64,000 bases of DNA from Malania oleifera (GCF_029873635.1 NC_080420.1:53621457-53685456); one strand, 5' to 3'. Positions 22,141 to 61,359 are shown, counted from the first letter of the stretch. The notes: generated by a model from the letters alone, not told the origin. Numbers and translations: made by a program.

Positions 22141-22618
22141 TGGGTTTGAAGGAGAGAATAATACGTCTGTGAACCCTTGATTTGAAATTGAAAATGATTC
22201 AGTCAAGTGGACTTGGGATAATGCTCTTGGTTCAGACAGCAGGAAGAGGGGGAGGGTAATCCTAAGAAGCTATTTGAAGAAACAAAGTTTGGTGTTCACT
22301 ATTTGAAGAACAGTGACTTCCAAGTAAGATACTTGACTGAGAAGTGATCATTGTACCAATAATGTGTTCTTCCCACTCCATACTTGTTTAGATTTATTGA
22401 TAATAACTTATTCCAAAGGGAGGAGTCACTGCTAGTAGTCCGTTGGTACACCAGATAGGGAGTGAGGGAGGTGATAGAGATCCACACTCTTAGAAGTGGT
22501 GAAGGGGGGAGGCGTAGGAATAAAGGTAAAGGTAGGGGGCACAAATGAGTTCAAATATGAGGATTATTAGTTGGAATGTTAGGGGTTTAGGATATGTTAG
22601 GGAGAGGGAGCTGATTAG
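22141..22618 (+). mobile_element. L1-type LINE stub: end of ORF1 and first codons of ORF2
   Basis: At 22547 the plus strand reads MRIISWNVRGLGYVREREL, the characteristic start of plant L1 ORF2 endonuclease. It is preceded by a basic, Gly/Arg/Lys-rich end (RRRNKGKGRGHK) like ORF1. Similarity stops after about 22 codons at a TAA (22618). The left limit is uncertain. Confidence 0.6.
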
Positions 22619-23150
22619 GTAAGTTTCGGTTAAGATACTCCCCTAACATTTTCTTATTTCAAAAAACTAAACTAGAGAGTGTAAAACAGTTGTCATTGCT
22701 CATTCCAAAAAACTTAATACTTGAACACAAGTCCTCGGTGAGTGACATTTGGCAAGTGTATAACACCAAAAAATGCATATCACCGCATGATTAGAGTGCA
22801 TGTTCGGAGCACCGCACAAGCCCCAACACACATATATGCGTACATCGTACCTTATCGAATATCCATTTGTAAACACCAGATTGCTATAAGAGGTGAATGT
22901 ATTTAAATACCAACCCAATGACATCTTTCAAGTGCTCTGCGATTCAGTTAATAAAAATCAATGTCACTCTAAATAGTCAATTCACCTGTGCATATTTGAA
23001 ACTGTGATATACCACACACACACACACACACACATACATAAAAGCAGACTTCCATAACTAAATTCAACATAGACAAGTTGTATGTAGTCAAGTTAAACAA
23101 AAGGAGGATAAAAAATCCTAACCATTTCTAGCATTAGTGAGGTCAATCGT
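22619..23150. other. Unassigned segment with (CA)n microsatellite
   Basis: A CA dinucleotide run lies at 23013-23034. No gene or element end was identified otherwise. Confidence 0.5.
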
Positions 23151-25063
23151 CACTACAAAAAAGGAAAATTCAAGAGTCCAATCCCCTTCACTTGCATAGA
23201 GACTCACTACCCATCCTATGTATTTGTCATGAACATAACAAAATTGCTTAGGAACAGGGAAAAAAATCCAATGAAAGGTGTAACATGAACCTTCAAAAGC
23301 ACAACAACAACCATGAAAAGTTTATATGGATAAAACAAACTCAGGAAAAAGCATATGCAGAACAAGGGTGCCAAATTTTCCAATCAAACAAGCAAATTGG
23401 TTGAATTTCATAAAGGTGGGCAAAGCCAATTAGTAGGAATCAAAAACTATAGTGAAAAAGGAAAACAAAATGCGAATAAATGCCACAAATAATAGCTGAC
23501 TAGAACCCCATAAAAATCAAAGAAAAGGAGAAATTTTTCTAGAAAAAAAAACTTGCATAAGCATTAAAATTGTATAAACGAAGCTCGAAATCAAGTTACC
23601 CACCTCCATGATAAACAAATAAACTAATAAATGCCAAATGATCCCATATTTTCCACTTTACTGCTCCGATTTTGGTTTCCGAAACACTTTTTTCCTTCTT
23701 TCAAGTTTCTTCAGTAACACAGAGAGAAAAAGTGAAGAGGCGAAAGATGGGTAGGTGGGAAATGGTTCCACGCAAAGCCCATCTTGCACTCATTGCCCGA
23801 AAATCTCACTGAAACCATACGGAAGCTAGAGGGTGACTGCAGACTGCAGAGTCTCTACTTTTCCTCTTTATATTTGTACACGAGAGAGATGACCCAGAAG
23901 AGTGATAAGACTGGAGAGGGTGAAGGAAGGGAGGGAGGGAGAGGCGTGTGTGTTGTGGAGTAAAGTAGAGGAGAGAGCAGAGAAACGAATATGAAAAGCG
24001 CCAACCCCAAGGAGTACACAGTTAATGCCCGAAAAAAGAAATGAGGGAGGAGGGAAAGGAGGGGAACGTCATGGAGAGGGAAAGGAGGGAAAAGGAAGAT
24101 TGGGAAAGGAGAGAGCAGATTGGGGAAATCGTGTGCGCGGAGAGGTCTTTTTGCTTGTGTTAGAGTATCAGTGGCATTTTTAAAACCCTCACTAAATCTA
24201 GACTATTAGTGACGAATCCTTGAACCGTCACTAATACCCTATTATTAATGATAAATTTGCCAAACCGTCACTAATATTCTTAACTAAATTATTTTATATT
24301 TTTAAAATAAAAATACTTTTAGTGACGAATCCTTGAACCGTCACTACTACCCTATTATTAGTGACGAATTTGCCAAACCATCACTAATATTTTTAACTAA
24401 ATTATTTTTATATTTTTTTTAAATAAAAATACTTTTAGTGACGAATTTGTCAAACCGTCACTAATATTCTTAACTAAATTATTTTTATATTTTTTAAATA
24501 AAAACACTTTTAGTGACGAATTCTTGAACTATCACTAATACCATATTATTAGTGACGAATTTGTCAAACAGTCACTAATATTCTTAACTAAATTATTTTT
24601 ATATATTTTTTTAAATAAAACACTTTTAGTGATGAATCCTTGAACCGTCACTAATAATAGACTAATAGACGAATTTTTGAAACCATCACTAATATAGTTA
24701 AATAAATTGTTTTATATTTTTTAAATAAATAAAATTATTAGTGACGGTTTATAAACCATCACTAATACTAGTTATTTCTATTGTACAAGACTATTAGTGA
24801 CGGTTTATAAATCGTCACTAATAAGAGACTTTTAGTGACACATTAAAATCATCACTAATATCCCGTGAATCGTCGCTAATATTTTCCTGGGATAGTTTAT
24901 ATGTGAAAAGTGGTTTCTTGTGATTGTTTGCGCGGGGAAATTGAGTTTTAGTGACGGAAGTATTAGTGATGAATTGAATTTCATCACTAAAATGGCACTA
25001 TTAGTGACGGTTGTCAAAATCGTCACTAATACTTTAATATTGGTGGCGGTTTTTTAGAAGAGT
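23151..25063. mobile_element. CACTA-like non-autonomous transposon with subterminal AGTGACG array
   Basis: The left end CACTACAAAAAAGG at 23151 matches the CACTA terminal motif. The right part (24195-25045) is an array of TTAGTGACGAAT, GAACCGTCACTAAT and AGTGACGGTTTATAAACC units in both orientations, as found subterminally in plant CACTA elements. No transposase was seen. The expected right terminus TTTTTTGTAGTG is not clear: the best candidate, TTTTTTAGAAGAGTG, ends at 25065, beside the solo LTR. Bases 23640-24160 look like a captured gene 5' region (purine-rich leader on the plus strand, CT-rich on the minus). Confidence 0.55.
24195..25045. repeat. Interspersed inverted-repeat array (AGTGACG / CGTCACT)
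   Basis: More than fifteen copies of TTAGTGACG or its complement occur, separated by AT-rich spacers (TAACTAAATTATTTTTATAT recurs four times). Adjacent units can fold as hairpins, for example at 24739-24768 and 24792-24824. Confidence 0.85.
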
Positions 25064-25137
25064 GTATGTGTAACGACCCGAATAAAATGGTATTTAAATA
25101 ATAAAGAGAGGGAAATGAAAACCGGAAACAGAAGGAG

Positions 25138-25410
25138 GCCGTCGACTTCGTCGACGAACGCTTCGTGTTCGTCAACGACATTGAACTTTGGAAGGACTAA
25201 AGGAAAAAGGGGGGTCAGTAGGGTTTCATCGACGAACACAAGGTTTCATCGATGAAGGCTTTAAAGATTTCGTCGACAAACACAGGCTTCGTCGACTAGA
25301 AAATACCGAGAGGGGTTCTGAGGTAACCTGAATTTCGTCGACGAATACAGGGTCTCATCGACGAAATTTGTAAAGGACTCGTCAACGAAGGTTGGCCTCG
25401 TCGACGAAAT
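25138..25410. repeat. Cluster of TTCGTCGACGAA palindromes in the solo LTR
   Basis: About nine copies or near copies of the 12-bp palindrome TTCGTCGACGAA (with a SalI core) occur, at roughly 25146, 25168, 25227, 25245, 25268, 25288, 25334, 25354, 25379 and 25398. They end just upstream of the TATA-like site. Confidence 0.85.
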
Positions 25411-26184
25411 CCTCTGTTTTATAAGTATGAAAAATCCAGGGAAAATATCATTTTTAAGAAGCCTCTCTCTCTCTCTCTCTCTACGACTCTCTCTCCCTTC
25501 TCTCTTCATTTTCGGCCCCACCGGTCGTCGGATTGACGATCCGAAGCCACCATGATGCTCCTGGCGGAGTTCTCTCCAAATCTGCTAAAGCGGATCGTGG
25601 GAGAAAGCTAGTTGGAAATCATCCGAGAGTTGAGGTAAGGCTTTTTAAGCCATAATTGGTCTTGCGATAGTTATAAGAAATGTTGTACACATGAAAATAC
25701 TGAAGTTTAATACTGGGGGTTTTCAGTTTCGGAGTATTGGTCAGGAAACCCCTCAAGTGTTAAACTTGAATGCTTTTGGGTAAAAACTTTCTACTCAATA
25801 TGTGAGTTTTTGACAGTTGAGGAAATATTGTATGCTTAGAAATACTGAACTTTAATTTTGAGATTTTTCATTTTCAGGGTGTTAAGTTAGGAACCCTGCG
25901 GGTGCGAGGTAGTTTTACTGGGGGCTTTCCAGGAATCAGGTGAAGGGATAAACAAAGTTAGTTTCCGTTTTGAGAAAATGCTTATATATATATATATATA
26001 TATATTTATCATTTGATTTATGGAAAATGTATTTGTTTATATATATATATATGTTTTATATTTGCAAAATATTGTGAAAATGATCATATGTTGAATATGT
26101 GGAAAATCTATTGTGTGGCATGAGTAAAAATGTTGTGAAATACTGTTTTTCTGGGAATGCGGATGATATGGAATTTTTATGATG

Positions 26185-26405
26185 GAAAAATTGGCATACG
26201 GGCCGAGATTTTTATGTGATTTGCCGGCGTACAGGCCGTGCTATATGACTATGATTGCCGGCGTATGAGCCGTATGTGATTTGCCAGCGTACAAGCCGTG
26301 CTATGTGATTACTGTTTGCTAGCGTACAGGCTGTGCTATGTGTAGCTGGCGTACGGGCCGAGCTATGATAAAATGTGAAATACCGGCATACGGGCCGATG
26401 ATTTT
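26185..26405. repeat. Minisatellite in the solo LTR, 28-45-bp units
   Basis: Units of the type TTTGCCGGCGTACAGGCCGT plus GCTATGTGA recur about seven times. They make an open frame on the minus strand that is not a gene. Confidence 0.8.
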
Positions 26406-27420
26406 CATGATACATGTATATATGTGAAATGATATGATTGATGTGAAAATAAATGAAATGAGATATTTATGTATCACGGTTTTAGTATCTGTATATAATA
26501 TCAGAACCTGGTTGGCTTAGTTTAGGCTAGCACTTGTACGGTACCGTTGCTATATGTCCATGATCCTCATGATCATGATATTTGTGTTAACGCCGCTGTA
26601 AGGAGTGGTGTGAGATTGGATGGTCGATGTGGTTATTTTCGAGAAGTGTGCTATTATCGCCCCTAGTGTACGGACCAGTCTGGGTAGACCCATCGGACCT
26701 ACAGACTAGACTATTGACTTGGCAGTAGTCGGCCAACCATTGTCAGGTCCCGCCTTCGGGCCACACAACCCAGTCATGTGGGGGTAATACATGACAACAG
26801 CCAGCTAACATACCAGGATTGTTTTATATTATTATTATTATGACATGAGTTGAGATATGTTATGAAAATGCAGTATGTTCTGCCATGTTGATTTATATAT
26901 ATATATTTTCCCAGATTTGATGAAACAGTACTAAATGTGTTATATATGATATATGTTGAACACGAATTACTCATGTTACCACACACTAGTATTAGTTTAT
27001 TTTCCTTTACTGAGAGGTATCTCACCCCTAAATTTCATTAACTTTTCAGGAGCTCCGGATAGGAGAGCGGGAAAAGCCCCGCAGAATTAGTGTTGTTTAT
27101 CTGCCCTCTGCAAAGGGTAAGTCTTGGTAGGGACACTTAGATTTTTGAGGGAATTGTCCATAGATTTATTTTTGGGATGTATATACTGAGAGTTATTGGT
27201 TGTAGTACTCTAGTATGTATTGGGCACATTATGATGAGATGTATATAATTTTATACTTTTTGTTGCGTAGGCCTCTGCTATATGTTTTGTTATATCCCTG
27301 GTACCCACAGATCCAGGTGGATGGCGACCTGCTGAGCTGGATTGTGGGATATGTAGTATTGATCTTATGATTGATAATATAAAAAAAAAATGTGAAAAAT
27401 GAGCAGGTCGTGACAGTATG

Positions 27421-28085
27421 CTAAATTGAATGATTTAATATAGCTTCAATAACATGATTTCTTGAGTGCATATGATGTCATTAGGTTTTGTGTGATAATC
27501 TATGAATGCTTATTTGGGTTGATAATAGACTAAATGAATGAAATTTGAACAACTCTTAATTAATGAATCTGACAATGGATCCTCGAATTGGCCAGTTATT
27601 ATCCTTTGTAGGTTCTTGATGTGAGGCAAATCTTACAACTTTGATGGAATATCCGATGACTATAAGGTGGAACAATATTTTAAAAGCATGACAAATAAGT
27701 TTACTAAACAAATCTTTTTAACCTTGAGACCATATTGTTCTACATAATGCATGAATGCGTATGTATGTATGCTCAAGAGAAAATGCAATTGTATGCTTAT
27801 TATGCTCTAAGATTAACCATAATTGAACAAGTTTCATAATTCACTTGGAGACTTGGAATGAGGTAATCTTGATAAAAAAAAAAAAAATTATAAACCTCAA
27901 TGAATCCGGCGATGAATCCTTGAAGTAACATGTTTTTGTTCATCACGTGGTTATTGAGGTGAGGGAAGTTTTACAGCTCTAACGGGGTACTTGATAATTG
28001 TAAGGTGGAACACTATTTAAATGAAAGGTAAACTAAATCACCAAATAATCAATGACTATTCTTTATTAATGTTTGAACATCTCAA
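27421..28085. repeat. Diverged direct duplication
   Basis: The stretch around 27565-27700 (CTGACAATGGATCCTCGAA ... GATGTGAGGCAAATCTTACA ... ATAAGGTGGAACAATATTT) is repeated around 27900-28025 (CCGGCGATGAATCCTTGAAG ... GTGAGGGAAGTTTTACAG ... GTAAGGTGGAACACTATTT). The two copies are about 330 bp apart. Origin is unknown; 28086-28970 shows nothing recognisable. Confidence 0.6.
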
Positions 28086-28971
28086 ACTTATTATGGTACT
28101 ATTCGAAAGACCGGTATGTAGGGAATGCTCTCACCTTTCCCTTGCATAACTGAACTCCCAAACACGACTTTGGAATGTAGATTATAGACTCTTAATTCCT
28201 TGAACCCTAGGATTAGTTAGAGACCAATTAATTGATAGTAATTAGGTGAAGTTAATCACACTTAGGAAAAAAGGGTTAGTGACAACTCTGTGAACTTATA
28301 AAGTGTAAGATAAAGGACAATAAACACATATTTGGATAACCATACTCATCGAGGCGTTGAATCCTCGATCCACACACGTTGATAGCAGGCAAGAGAGAGT
28401 GCGGGGGCAGGTTTATAGAAAAGGAGTTATGGGTATGGGTGGGGGAGGAAGGCGAGGAGAGGTTGTGAGAGAGAATGGGAAAGGAACAAAATTCAAGCTG
28501 TTACTATACGTGAGGAGAGTTAAAAGTTAGGGAGGAAGAGATTGAAGGTGCGAAGGAAGAAGATGGGAAGGTAGTGACTAGTGAAGATCAAGTCCCATGT
28601 TGATGTTGGAGTCAAAGGTTAGGGAGATAATTTTAGTCAATAACAACAAAATGCATCAAAATCAATTAATCAAATAATTAATATTTAATTAAAAAATTCA
28701 AAATCCTAGAAAATCATGATCATCATTGGGAGGCCTCACACTAACATGTTTTAATTTTATGATGTAGATGTGCGAGATATTTTTTATCTTTTAATACTTT
28801 GTAGTTAAAAGAATTTAATATAGTCCTAATTTTATTTTATTTGACAATCCTCAGAAGGTTTAGGGTTTGCTTATTGAGAAAAATGTTTCTAATTTTTAAT
28901 TTTCCAAAGAATTGTAAAAATTCTAGCCTATTTTTTTTTGTTTTTCAAAGTTTGAATGAAAAAAGATGAAA

Positions 28972-29470
28972 AATATATGGTTTGTTTAGTTGCATGAAAT
29001 GATTTTTTTTTATTTCTAAATTTCAACATAAGTAAAAAAAAAAAAAAAATGCAACTTGAAAAAGCGATGTCTGGGATCATGAATTTTGGAGTTTGGATTT
29101 GAATATTTTTTTTTGTTGTAAATTTTATACTATATTTTATCTAAATTCATTTGAATTCTAAGATCTAAATTTTATGCTCCTAAACAAAGTTTAAAAATAA
29201 AAAAAAATTATAAAACAATAAAAAGATGATTTCTACCATTCACACATAAATTTAAAAAATTTAAAATAAACGGTTGTTTTTGTAATTATTTGAAAAGTTA
29301 GAAACAACAAATAAAATTATTTTCAAGGTGAATAGTGTAATTTTTTTTGTTTATTTTAAATTTTTATACAAGTGTTGCCAGACAAAAAGATTAGTTATTT
29401 TTTTTTATAATTTTAAAAATAAAATAAATTTTAAAAATTATTTTTTACAACTAAATAATGACTTAGTGAT
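28972..29470. mobile_element. MITE copy 1 (GGTTTGTTTAGTTG ends), upstream of the gene
   Basis: The left end GGTTTGTTTAGTTGC and right end TTTTTACAACTAAATAATGAC are imperfect inverted repeats. Internal blocks (TGGGATCATGAATTTTGGAG and TTTTGTAATTATTTGAAAA) also occur in the better preserved copy in intron 7 (43273-43873). It contains no coding sequence. Confidence 0.55.
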
Positions 29471-29479
29471 CATAACAAA

Positions 29480-29923
29480 TTTTAGAATAACTCATTTTTA
29501 TTTTTATTTTTTATATTAAACCAGAAAGAATTTCCTATAATTTTCCTAATATTTTGATTAACCGGGATTTTTTTTTTTTTTTTCTCTGCTAAGCATTGAT
29601 CCATCGGGATTGCGGTGGCGCAGCCGTGGGAAGCGCTCTCCCCCGGGCCCTGACAACCCGCCTTTGAACCGCTGTTGTCCAAGCACGCTTACTTGCGGTT
29701 TCAAAACTTCCCTTATTATCTATCCCCTTCCTGTTTTCGTATCCCCCTCACTCACTCTCAAAACAGCTCTCGCCACCTCCCTCTGCAAAAGAATCTCCTG
29801 TCCCTTCCTCTACCTTGTACCGACACTCCCCATCCTCCGCTCACTTCTGTCCCCCCCCTCCCTCCATCTCCCTCTCCCTCTTAAATCTCTCCCCTCTGCT
29901 TTTGAGCTCACGGAGAGGAAGAA
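29480..29923 (+). promoter_or_regulatory. Promoter and 5' leader of the phosphoglucomutase gene
   Basis: AT-rich DNA with TATA-like TTTATATTAAA at 29508-29518 is followed by a GC-rich stretch (29606-29655) and a CT-rich leader (29695-29895) up to the start codon. CT-rich leaders are common in plant housekeeping genes. The transcription start cannot be fixed by eye. Confidence 0.4.
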
Positions 29924-57144
<27,221 letters not shown>

Positions 57145-57400
57145 ATGTTTAATGATACCAGCCTAATTGCATATCTCGAATATGAACACAGAGTTGCCCT
57201 TGCATCGCCATACCACTGAAAGCTGTCTGGATTTTTATATGCAACACTATTGTTTGTCTTCGCTGCAGCCTTCAGTCTGGCGTGAAACAATTCAGGCAAA
57301 AAACATTTTGACTTATTTTTCTATCTAAAGAATAATTTGATGATTCCGATATTAATTTTCCATCAAATTTTATTCATTGCTATGAACCTAAACTCCCTTT
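57145..57400 (+). other. 3' untranslated region of PGM (estimated)
   Basis: This follows the TAA stop. AATAAT at 57330 is a weak poly(A)-signal candidate. The end is not defined by the sequence alone. Bases 57400-58071 show no recognisable feature. Confidence 0.35.
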
Positions 57401-58071
57401 AGCCAATAATTCAGTTGGGTCTCTTTGTCCGGGTTCAGTCTGGTCAGTTTTGAGCTACATTTTGTATGTAAAACAAAAATTTGGGTTTTAGAAACTTAAA
57501 ATTGAATTCTCTTGATTGAATTTAATTGGTTTGGATTTCAAATGACCTTTCTGCTGCTTTTGAGATTATGAATTTGAGGTTTTAGATTAAAATTTAGATG
57601 AATTTGGATAATTAAATAATTTATATAAATTTAAATATAAGGTCTCTCCTAAATATGGGTGAGTGCCTAGTTGAGAGCTTCCATGTAATATGTTGTGGTT
57701 GTAGCTTAGTAACACTATGATAGTGAATGATAGGAGACCAGGAAAAGATAAGGTCACTAAATTGTGTTTGGTTTTGTATGATCTGAGTTCTGTGAATAGG
57801 CTAAATTAAATAGAATTAAACTGGATTGACAGAATTGGACTACATTGACCAATGTGCAAAATTTTTAAGTAGTGTGGTATAGTTATCATGCACTAATGTA
57901 TATTGTTTGGTGCCAACAATAATATTAACAATTATACTAGTGGTTTTAGTTGACTAAAAGTTCACATTGAACTTGGACTTTGAAAGGTAACTCATTCCAT
58001 GGCTCTTATCCCATAATTAGTGCATATTAAATTGAATTGGATGAACATTGAGAATAAAATGTCAATGAATT

Positions 58072-60310
58072 GTTGGAAGAGAATATGTTATTTTAGTAAT
58101 TAGGCAGTGTGAATTGGGGGTATTTTTGTTTGCAAAATTATTTTATTATTAATAAATGATGGTAAACTTGGAGCTACTTGGCCTTCTTCATCAATGCTCC
58201 TTTCTTGTTCTCTTCTTTGTTTTTAAATATTAGGTATTGTATTCTCTTAATTGATCTTCAATATGTTTTGATTTTTTACATGGTACTAGACCCATGGTTG
58301 TTATGAGGTCCTAGTTCTAATCTTGTTACCTGTGTTTGTTATATGGTTGTTAGAGACTATCATATTCCATAAAATTGGTATTTATTTTTTATTACGGTGA
58401 GTCTTAAGGCTTGATATACATAGTTGGTCTAGTTTCATAAACTAATAGCTTAATTTTTTAATTAAAGTAGCCGTTCAATATGTTATTAGAGCACTAAACT
58501 TGTCTGAACGTTATTAATCTAGCATAGTTACAACCCTTCTCTTCTCTCCTTTTCTCTCCATCATCATCTTTTATATTAGGGATCTTTTTTTTGGCTAGTC
58601 ATTTAGGGTTTCCTTTGTGGGTTTTGTTTATGCTCATAGCAATTTGCTTAAGTAAAGACACCAACCTATTATTTATGGTGGACAGTTGTAGTTGTTTTGA
58701 TGGTTCCCTTGAATGTTGGCTGAGTGATGATATTGTGATTGTTGTTTTCATGCTAACATATGCTCTGGCTGCTTCCAAGTTTCTTAAGTATCTGTATGTT
58801 ATTAAGTCTCTATGGTGCTTTCTTGTGGTAAACTTTATTTTGTGTGGTTAGAGGTGGTATGCTTCATTTTCTATCATCAAAGCCAACCATGATAGGATGG
58901 GAGAGAGATTATTTATGTATGAGTTTCTTCTTAGGATACTGTACTTTAGTTCTTGGTAATGGCCACATTTTAAACTTTGGGACTTTTGGAGCTCTAGAGG
59001 TGTTGTTTACTATAGTATTGTGTACTACCTAATATGGCATTGTTGCTTTGTTTGATATTGATGTGTGCTGATTATGGTATATTGGAGGTGGTTTTGATCA
59101 CCTTTATAGAGAGAAAGTTTTAGTTAATGCTATTAATGTGCATTCATGGCCATTAAACTAGTTGGATCTTCCAATTACTAGTTGTGGTCGATATTGCTCA
59201 AGCATATTGACATGAATGAGAAATCCATCTCTATCTCAAAACTCCAAGGATTTTGAGGATTGGATGAAAGAGAATGATATATTGCTTGTGTGGTTGTGGT
59301 ATAGCATAGAACCATGAATTGCTGTGAGCATAGTGTTTCATAGAACAACCAAAGTTGTATTGTCTTCGTGAAAGCTTCTCAGAAGATAAAAATCGAACTT
59401 GTTCTTTAGAATTATATGTAAAGTTTTTTAAATAAGACCATGAAAGTAGATCTATCAATGAGTTTTATAACTGAAGTTATGTTGGAGGAACTCAATATCT
59501 ATCAGCAAGTTAGCTTAGATATTAAGATGATTTAGAGATCGGTACGTAAAGTTTTAGTTGCCAAGTTTTTGTCTAGGTTGAGTCCATCCTTGATTAGATA
59601 TTTGCAGATGAATCCATGTCTATAAATGAAGCATATACTAGAATTTTAGGATTAGCAAAATTAGCTATCAATCTTCTTCCAAAGCTTCTTCCTATGATAT
59701 AGTTCATACATGGTTCGCACTACTTCAAATTGTGTTAGGTAATTGTACTCTGGATCACTAATGGGATAATCATGGGAACTTAATTTAGGCTAACAAATCT
59801 ATTTCTAAAGATGATTGTATTGTTGACTCTTCAAGTGCAATAGACCACTTTACTAAAGAGTTGAGTACATCATTTACTATGTCCCATGGGAGTATCAGTC
59901 TTATCTACTTGTCATGTGAAAGTATATCATTCTTGTTGGTTTCTTTCCATTTTAATCTTCCTTGCCATAGGTTATTGATTCTTGTGCCTCCTTCGACATG
60001 ATAGTTAGTCCTAATTTATTCTTCAATCCTTGAAACCTCACTACTTTATGCTCTAAGGTTACTTTTTTAATGGTTCAGTTATATTGGTTTCTAGTTATGG
60101 CAATATTTTTCCGTTTCTTTTTATTCCTCTGATCTTTTTAAGTCATATCTACATAAATTTTATTTACACATTTTATTAATTAGTCAAGTAACTAAATCTT
60201 ATAACTTTTCTATAGCCTTTTTCTTTTTCATCATGTTATTCATGATCTCCAAATAAAAAGAGGAATGGTGAAGGGCTTGAAAATGATGGGCCTGTACTAT
60301 TTCATAGTGT
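58072..60310 (+). mobile_element. Short-LTR Ty1/copia relic (5' LTR, gag-protease remnants)
   Basis: A short LTR candidate, TGTTGGAAGAG at 58072 to TTTTTTACA at 58280, is followed by TGGTACTAGACCC (58281-58293), a decayed iMet primer-binding site in the usual ACATGGTATCAGAGCC context. Downstream the plus strand keeps heavily stopped gag-like sequence (59220-59700) and a protease-like IDSCASFDM near 59970 (DSGA in relatives). A pre-integrase signature follows near 60240-60300 (HDLQIKRGMVKGLKMMGLYY). RT and 3' LTR were not found. Confidence 0.6.
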
Positions 60311-60964
60311 GGTGATATTTCAAGTTCTTATCATATGTATTGAAGTTAAATTTTTATGATTGACACAAATTTGTTGTTGAACTTTCCTTCAATTTAATGA
60401 AGTTCTATTGTGCTCTAGTTCAACATTGACTTCCAGATAAAGTTACAAATGCGCTGCAAATTGGTCTCTCGATCGATTACTTAAATTTGCAAAGTTTACA
60501 TTGTTTCCTATTTTACTTAAATTGATCGATATCTCAAATGGATCTTTGATCCTTCTTGACAAAATTTTCAATCGTTCAAAATTCAAAAAGAAGAATTAAG
60601 AATATTTATTCAAATGGCTAAAAATTGCTATTTTTGGAAGAATGAACGGTAATGCCATAAACATGGATCATCAAGGATGATCAAGCATCTACTATCATGT
60701 CTAAGTGCTAAGATAAGAACAAACCATTGCTACCATGTTTATAAATATCAATTAAATAATATATCATAAAGACGAACAAAAGGGAATTGAATTACACACA
60801 CTGAAGATCATGCCATCATTTTCTTTTTGTTATTTTCTAATTTTGATCCTATAACTTTTAATGACACATTTTGCCTATTAGGTTGAGTTCTTTATGAAGA
60901 ATCTTTAGCCTTATAGATTCTAAAAAATTAGACTCGTGTGTGAGCTAGAAAAGACCTCAGAGGT
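60311..60964. other. AT-rich segment, nothing recognised
   Basis: No open frame with a recognisable motif and no element end was seen. It is probably further decayed Copia sequence. Confidence 0.35.
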
Positions 60965-61244
60965 GTGCTGTGTTTTTATTCTTTTGTTTGGGTATAATTT
61001 CGCTAGGGGGTGTGTACTAGAGTGCTACAACACGGTGTTGTTTAGGAGTAATTGTGGTGGGACGGGTGTGTCCCCGAGTGCTACAATATTGTGTTGTTTG
61101 GGTGTAATCTCGGTGGGATGGGTGTGTCTTGGAGTGCTATGAAATTATGTTATTTGGGTGTAATTCTAGTGGGATTGATGTGTCCCGAAGTGTTATAACA
61201 TCGTGGTTGGCCAAAGGGTCGTGTGATTAGGGTTATGTTGACCT
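60965..61244. repeat. Tandem repeat, exact 56-bp period, about 5 copies
   Basis: AGTGCTAC (or variants) recurs at 61021, 61077, 61133 and 61189, all 56 bp apart. A preceding unit starts near 60965. The unit contains TTGTTTGGGTGTAAT and GGTGGGACGGGTGTGTC. A partial unit follows to about 61290. Confidence 0.88.
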
Positions 61245-61359
61245 CGGGGTGCTCTATTCTCCGTAGTGCTACAACACGTGTTGTTGGTGGTTGTCTAACA
61301 ATGGTAGGACGTAAATCCTTGTGATTGTAATATTGGAAGTATTAGTGAAAAGGCCAAAC

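Larger units (their letters stand above)
25069..27415 (+). mobile_element. Solo LTR (about 2.35 kb), probably Ty3/gypsy, TSD GTATG
   Basis: It begins TGTAACGACCCG and ends CAGGTCGTGACA, a terminal sequence style of large plant gypsy LTRs. GTATG is present on both sides (25064-25068 and 27416-27420). There is no internal domain, so it is a solo LTR left by LTR-LTR recombination. The promoter appears to read plus: palindromes at 25140-25410, TATAAGT at 25420-25426, CT repeats at 25461-25482. TA microsatellites lie at 25984-26005 and 26038-26051. Confidence 0.82.

Noticed and set aside
22981..23060. CA repeat as a possible Z-DNA or regulatory element
   Set aside because: An ordinary microsatellite without a nearby gene.
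26212..26415. Minus-strand frame in the solo LTR
   Set aside because: It is produced by the LTR minisatellite and has no independent coding evidence.
29606..29660. tRNA-like A box (TGGCGCAGCCG) in the GC-rich DNA upstream of PGM
   Set aside because: No B box on the same strand at the right distance and no cloverleaf; more simply part of the gene leader. A SINE on the other strand was considered because of the adjacent T-run, but it lacks both boxes.
58591..59032. Two plus-strand open frames of 86 and 62 codons in the Copia relic
   Set aside because: No domain recognised. They fall between the primer site and gag-like sequence of a decayed element and are too short to support a gene.
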